In this document: one piece after another, positions 60,062-64,000 of the stretch
How positions within the stretch are numbered: position 1 is the first letter of the stretch
Layout: each line of letters begins with the position of its first letter
NCBI GenBank assembly: GCA_963693365.1
Contig: CAVNZM010000007.1
Span: 10,664,001-10,728,000, forward strand
Direction: 5' to 3'
Origin: Amoebidium appalachense
Lineage: Eukaryota; Ichthyosporea
DNA: 64,000 bases
Notes under the pieces: model-generated
What the model saw: only the letters and a program-made list of their open reading frames with translations
The model's database searches: none
Told to the model about the DNA's origin: nothing
Translations under genes and position numbers: made by a program

Positions 60062-61345
60062 ATGGGAAGAGCAAAATGTCCAGTTCCCATGTATGAAGGA
60101 GAAGGCAAGGGCAAAATCTCCTACTCAATGTGGGCCATGCGCATGAAGTGCTTCCTCGAGGGCGAGGAATTATGGTACACGATTGAAGACGTGGCTCCTG
60201 AAGTGATAGGAGGGGACGGCGAACCGGTGGAGCAACCTCCGGTGGAGATCGACCCCTTGGATCAGAAGAAGGCGACTTCCTACCTGGTGGAGACACTAGG
60301 TGATGTACCTGCAAGCCTGTGTCGGCGAGCTATTGCCGTAGGAAATCCCAAGGACATATGGGATACGGTAGCATCATACGCTGCGCGCAACACAGATGAG
60401 CACAAGAGAATGTTGATTCAACAGTTCTGGCGTGCTGATATGATGCCGACGGAAAGCGTGCTGGAGTATGCGGCCCGCCTGGAGTGCATTGTGCAGGATC
60501 TTCTTCATATCGATCCCAATGGAGTTAGTGAGGACATGGTTGCCGAGAAATTCCTGGACGGTGTAGGCGCTGACGACCGATTCCGCACCGACGTTAGGAC
60601 CATTCAAGCTTTACCAGCAGCTGAGAAGACAATGGAAAAGATAATCGCCAAGCTGCGTGGTTTTGAGGAGAACGAGGCTGCAAGGGAACAGCAGCGGGTG
60701 ATGATGACCAGCACCCAATGGCGCGGCGGTACGCCACGACAGGACACCGGCAAGCCGCGCGTGACTGACATATCCAAGGTGGAGTGTTACAAATGTCACA
60801 AGTTTGGGCACTACAAGTCACAGTGTCCAAAGAAGAAGAAGGGCGGCAATCGCGGCGACAAGGCGAAGCAGAACGGAGCTTCCAAGGAGATACTCGCCAT
60901 GGCGGTAAACAGCGGACTCCCTTCTTCAACTGAGTGGTATTGGGACTGCGGCGCAACCTCCCATGTCACATGCCGAAAGGACTGGATGGAAGACTTCCGG
61001 TCGATCACACCCAAACCCGTCGCTCTGGGTAACACCCCGGGTGTGATGGCGCTAGGAATAGGCGTCGTAAGATTAACAAGTGAGTTCCAGGGCAACAGCA
61101 TGACATTTAGACTGCAGAATGTGCTGTACGTGCCAGCATTTGGAACTAACGTGATGTCGGCTTCAAGCGCCGGCAAGCACGGGTTAAGAGGCATCACCGA
61201 CGGTCGACAGTGTACGATTGAGAGTGCCACAGATGGCCAAGTTGTGGCCCGTGGGGTAGTGGAGGGAGGCCTGTATCGTCTCCTAGTGAAACCCGTATGT
61301 GAGAGCGTGAACATGGTGACCACTGCAGTCGGCAGCAGTGTGTGA
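60062..61345 (+). CDS. gag-pro: Copia Gag plus protease
   Basis: 427 residues from ATG 60062 to TGA 61345. The N-terminal 200 residues match copia-type Gag (MWAMRMKCFLEGEELWYTIE; a QQFWRADMMPTESVLEYAAR segment). A CCHC zinc knuckle CYKCHKFGHYKSQC lies near residue 242 and is followed by a Lys-rich stretch. The protease active-site region is WYWDCGATSH near residue 295, where the usual copia form is D-S-G or D-T-G, so Cys replaces the Ser/Thr. Gag forms the particle and binds RNA; the protease matures it. The frame ends 26 bases into an overlap with the integrase frame, although copia usually has one continuous Gag-Pol frame. Confidence 0.93.
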   Translation: MGRAKCPVPMYEGEGKGKISYSMWAMRMKCFLEGEELWYTIEDVAPEVIGGDGEPVEQPPVEIDPLDQKKATSYLVETLGDVPASLCRRAIAVGNPKDIWDTVASYAARNTDEHKRMLIQQFWRADMMPTESVLEYAARLECIVQDLLHIDPNGVSEDMVAEKFLDGVGADDRFRTDVRTIQALPAAEKTMEKIIAKLRGFEENEAAREQQRVMMTSTQWRGGTPRQDTGKPRVTDISKVECYKCHKFGHYKSQCPKKKKGGNRGDKAKQNGASKEILAMAVNSGLPSSTEWYWDCGATSHVTCRKDWMEDFRSITPKPVALGNTPGVMALGIGVVRLTSEFQGNSMTFRLQNVLYVPAFGTNVMSASSAGKHGLRGITDGRQCTIESATDGQVVARGVVEGGLYRLLVKPVCESVNMVTTAVGSSV

Positions 61346-62717
61346 GCCGGTAAAGGGCAGCGCCAGTTTATGGCACCGGCGGTTTGGTCATGTGGCAACA
61401 AACACGCTACAGAAAATGGCTAAAGAAAACATCGTCGAGGGTCTGTGCATCGACTGCAAACCCCAGGATGACGGTGTGTGCGAGGGATGCGCGAGAGGGA
61501 AGCAAGCCCGGCTCTCTTTCAGTAAGCTACCCCGCAAGACAGCGCCAGCGAAGCTCGACAGAGTTCATTCTGATGTGGCAGGACCGTTCAACAAGGAGTC
61601 GCTGCAAGGTTCCAAGTATTATGTCACCTTCATCGACGACAAGACAAGGTTCACTACGGTGTACTTCATGAAACATAAATCCCAAGTGCATACTTACTTC
61701 AAGAAGTACAAGGCACACGTAGAGAAGCAACACGGTGCCAGCATCAAGATTCTGCGTTCCGACAACGGGGGTGAGTACACCTCCACTGAGTTCAAGTCGT
61801 TCCTGGAAGCGTGCGGCATTGAACATGAGGCGACAGTCCCTTACACACCAGAGCAGAATGGTGTAGCAGAGAGGGCTAACAGGACCATTGTCGAGACGGC
61901 GCGCTGCATGCTGCAGTCAGCAGGCATGAGTATGGGGTTCTGGCAGCTGGCAGTACAGGCAGCTGTGTACATCAAGAACCTGACGCCAACCACAGTACTG
62001 GGTGGCATGACACCTTGGGAGGCATGGTATGGAGAGAAGCCCGATGTTAGCCATCTACGTGTATTTGGTAGCAAGGCATTTGTCCATGTGCCGAAGGACG
62101 AGCGCAGGAAGCTAGACGCCAAGAGTCGGGAGTGTAAATTCGTCGGCTACACAGGTGACAGCAAGACGTACTTGTTGTGGGACACCGAGGCGCGCAAGAC
62201 TATCGTCGGGCGAGATGTGGTGATCGATGAATCATGCACCCCAAAGGCCGGTATTCCGGTGGTGCAAGATGAGCCAATGGAATTGCTGATGCATAAGCCA
62301 ATCGGAAATCAGCAGAGCATGGAATCGAGGAATCCAATCAGCGTCAAGAAGCAACATTCCTTTCGGAAGCCTGCAATCGGCACTGACAGTGGATATGATT
62401 CAGATGCTATCGGCGACGGCGCGGGCGAGGACAGCGGCGATTCGGACGCGGCAGGGTCAGGAGACGAGGAAGATAGTGCAGAGTTGCAGGTTGCAACCAG
62501 AAGTGCCTATCCGTCTATGACTACAAGGCGCGGTGGGACCTACGGCATCAACGCAGGTGTAGTAGAGTACCGCGACAGTATCAGCATGGCAATTGAGAGT
62601 GCTGATAGCAACGAGGATGACCCTGTGACACTGGAAGAAGCAATCTCCAGGCCAGCATCAAACACATCGACGTTCAGTACCACTACACCCGTGAGTGTGT
62701 GGAGAATGGGGATGTAG
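61320..62717 (+). CDS. Copia integrase and start of reverse transcriptase region
   Basis: Frame open from 61320 and offset +1 from Gag-protease, with no ATG near its start. It begins CEPVKGSASLWHRRFGH, the usual sequence before the integrase zinc domain, and has an HHCC finger (HRRFGH, C-x2-C in CEGC) and a catalytic D,D-35-E core with HSDVAGPF, RSDNGGEY and PEQNGVAERANR. After the core come the GKAFVHVP-like region and an acidic linker. The frame reaches TLEEAISRP, the first residues before copia reverse transcriptase, and then runs out of frame to a stop at 62717. Integrase inserts the cDNA copy into the genome. Confidence 0.92.
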   Translation, partial: PLQSAAVCEPVKGSASLWHRRFGHVATNTLQKMAKENIVEGLCIDCKPQDDGVCEGCARGKQARLSFSKLPRKTAPAKLDRVHSDVAGPFNKESLQGSKYYVTFIDDKTRFTTVYFMKHKSQVHTYFKKYKAHVEKQHGASIKILRSDNGGEYTSTEFKSFLEACGIEHEATVPYTPEQNGVAERANRTIVETARCMLQSAGMSMGFWQLAVQAAVYIKNLTPTTVLGGMTPWEAWYGEKPDVSHLRVFGSKAFVHVPKDERRKLDAKSRECKFVGYTGDSKTYLLWDTEARKTIVGRDVVIDESCTPKAGIPVVQDEPMELLMHKPIGNQQSMESRNPISVKKQHSFRKPAIGTDSGYDSDAIGDGAGEDSGDSDAAGSGDEEDSAELQVATRSAYPSMTTRRGGTYGINAGVVEYRDSISMAIESADSNEDDPVTLEEAISRPASNTSTFSTTTPVSVWRMGM

Positions 62718-62824
62718 AACTTGTGTATTGCAGCACGAACAGTAACGTGGCCGACATGTGCACCAAAGCTTTAGGGAGACTTAAGTTGGTGCAGCATCGG
62801 CAGGCCATCGGCATGGCTGAGTAA
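62654..62824 (+). pseudogene. Remnant of copia RNase H C-terminus
   Basis: In another frame the sequence reads SIKHIDVQYHYTRECVENGD and then CSTNSNVADMCTKALGR, the conserved last 55 residues of copia RNase H, ending at TAA 62824. About 2 kb that should hold reverse transcriptase and most of RNase H is missing between TLEEAISRP and this block; the junction lies near 62650-62656 and is out of frame. Confidence 0.88.
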
Positions 62825-62957
62825 GAACTACAAATAGTGTAGTGTTAATGTTCGTGTAGTAGGTGTTATATGTGTTAGTATAGTAGCATAGTTTTAGAGT
62901 TGCATCTTAGGTTTAGGTTGCATGCGGTACATAGATAGAACACAGTGCAAGTGGGGG

Positions 62958-63263
62958 TGTCGAACAGGATAGCCATCCGGTATGCCCTGCGTTAGCGTAG
63001 CACTAGTGATCGGGAATATTCGAGATATTCGGGATAAACTGGTGGATAGGTTCACGATAGATCAGGATAGATCTAGAAGAGTCTAGAAGATTCTATTGGA
63101 GTGCTTTGATTGGTAGCGACTAGATCCATAGCGGCGGGTAGACCAATCGGGAATAGTATGTAACATTCCAGTGAGCCAGACCACAAGTATATAAAGGTCC
63201 CGGCGGGCCAGTCAATGCAAGTCAGCAAATAATAAAGTCTCACAGAGAAACCTCTAAGTTACA
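62958..63263 (+). repeat. Copia 3' LTR
   Basis: 306 bases from TGTCGAAC to TTACA, preceded by the polypurine tract AAGTGGGGG (62949-62957) and followed by a G run. Confidence 0.95.
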
Positions 63264-63967
63264 GGGGGGGAAAGGGGGGGGGGGGGGGGGGGTCGGGAGG
63301 GAGGGAGGGAGGGGGCAACTCAGTGTGTGTGCATCCCGAAAGCATGAAGCATTGTGTGCAATAAGATCCGCAGCGTTATATTGCTCTAAGTTTGCTCATG
63401 CCTTTCAAACCAAATTTGCACAATTCCCGGTATATGTGTATGTGCGTTTCAGGGTCTGATAGGGCGGACAGTCGTGGGTGGTTGGGTTCAGGTGTATTTG
63501 CATAACCCCAATGGTGCAAAGAGTAAATACAATTATAGAAAGATTTGTTTGTGTCTGTGATGTGGGTGTGACAGGGTTTTTTTGTGATGTGGGTGTGAGA
63601 AGACTTGTACCACATCAACCTCTTCGGGCCGGCACTAATTGACATGGCCGGCAGCCGGCCAGCTTTAAACAGCTCTAAACAATTGATTGCGGCTCGAAAT
63701 CGATAGAAAAGGCTCAAATAATTTGTCACGAATACCGACACGTATATGTCTTACCCACACATGTTTCTAGGTTGGCTTCGGGAAAAAGCCATTATTTCGT
63801 ATACTTGTGTATCTGTTTCTATGTTTCTGAAGTGACTATCTAGGGAAATTGCCGGTATGAGCAGGTTAATGGATGTGTGGGAGCACGAAAAAGGCGCTTT
63901 GAAAAAACCCAACTGTGTTTTCCTGAAGATTACGCTGGAATCTGAATGGCCCTAGAAACTTTGCGCC

Positions 63968-64000
<33 letters not shown>
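63264..64000. other. Unassigned sequence at window end
   Basis: G runs and (GGGA)n at 63264-63315, then unique sequence with a small duplication of GTGATGTGGGTGTGA (63557 and 63583), ending in a GT array at 63971-64000. Frames up to 121 codons show no recognisable protein. Confidence 0.5.

Larger units (their letters stand above)
59709..63263 (+). mobile_element. Ty1/copia retrotransposon, internally deleted
   Basis: LTRs 59709-60013 and 62958-63263 are identical as far as I can read except that the last A of the TGT...ACA ends is missing from the 5' copy. Runs of G flank both sides, consistent with a GGGGG target duplication. The order is 5' LTR, half-tRNA primer site, gag with zinc knuckle, protease, integrase, then a jump to the last residues of RNase H, then a GTGGGGG polypurine tract and the 3' LTR. 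Integrase before reverse transcriptase is the copia order. Reverse transcriptase and most of RNase H are absent. Near-identical LTRs point to a recent insertion, so the deletion is recent too or the element moves with help in trans. Confidence 0.95.

Overview
This window looks like nuclear DNA of a single-celled or otherwise early-branching eukaryote. Genes are split into many short exons of 20-170 bases with GT-AG introns. Polyadenylation-type AATAAA hexamers, TATA boxes and CCAAT boxes can be seen, and there are two LTR retrotransposon systems. The lineage cannot be fixed from the sequence alone; a marine protist or alga would fit the alginate-lyase-like gene, but that is a guess. Introns and spacers are dominated by (CA)n/(GT)n microsatellites and by long C or G runs (up to 68 bases), so most long open frames here are low-complexity artefacts. 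I found genes by joining short non-repetitive frames flanked by splice sites and checking that intron phases add up.

Layout. 1-911: minisatellite and microsatellite. 912-7106 (+): 3' part of an LRSAM1-like E3 ubiquitin ligase (leucine-rich repeat, coiled coil, SAM-like region, C-terminal RING). 7892-9829 (-): a short PRA1/ARL6IP5-like membrane protein. 9830-14010: a degenerate GC-rich tract with tandem duplications and a possible unknown spliced gene. 14678-17910: a tandem array of five LTRs and four short non-coding internal domains, a TRIM-like element that shares its primer-binding site with the copia element at the other end of the window. 18367-26914 (-): a 19-exon selenoprotein O (SelO) homologue with Cys in place of Sec. 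27970-38880 (-): an NB-ARC/STAND ATPase with a TPR-like tail, with likely 5' exons out to 43027. 45115-48463 (+): a membrane-anchored Cys-rich protein with a C-terminal polysaccharide lyase family 14 (alginate lyase-like) domain. 49992-57514 (-): a complete 12-exon mitochondrial 2-enoyl thioester reductase (MECR/ETR1). 58413-59351 (+): an unrecognised 312-residue protein. 59709-63263: a copia element with near-identical LTRs, gag, protease and integrase, but reverse transcriptase deleted. 63264-64000: nothing recognisable.

The genes do not form a pathway. MECR (mitochondrial fatty acid synthesis) and SelO (usually mitochondrial AMPylation) both concern mitochondria, while the STAND ATPase and the LRSAM1-like ligase belong to families tied to immunity and self/non-self handling in other eukaryotes. 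The most unusual features are the tandem TRIM array with variable 13-bp repeats placed just after its TATA box, splice sites embedded directly in (GT)n and (CA)n arrays, and the recurring C-run/A-run composite blocks.
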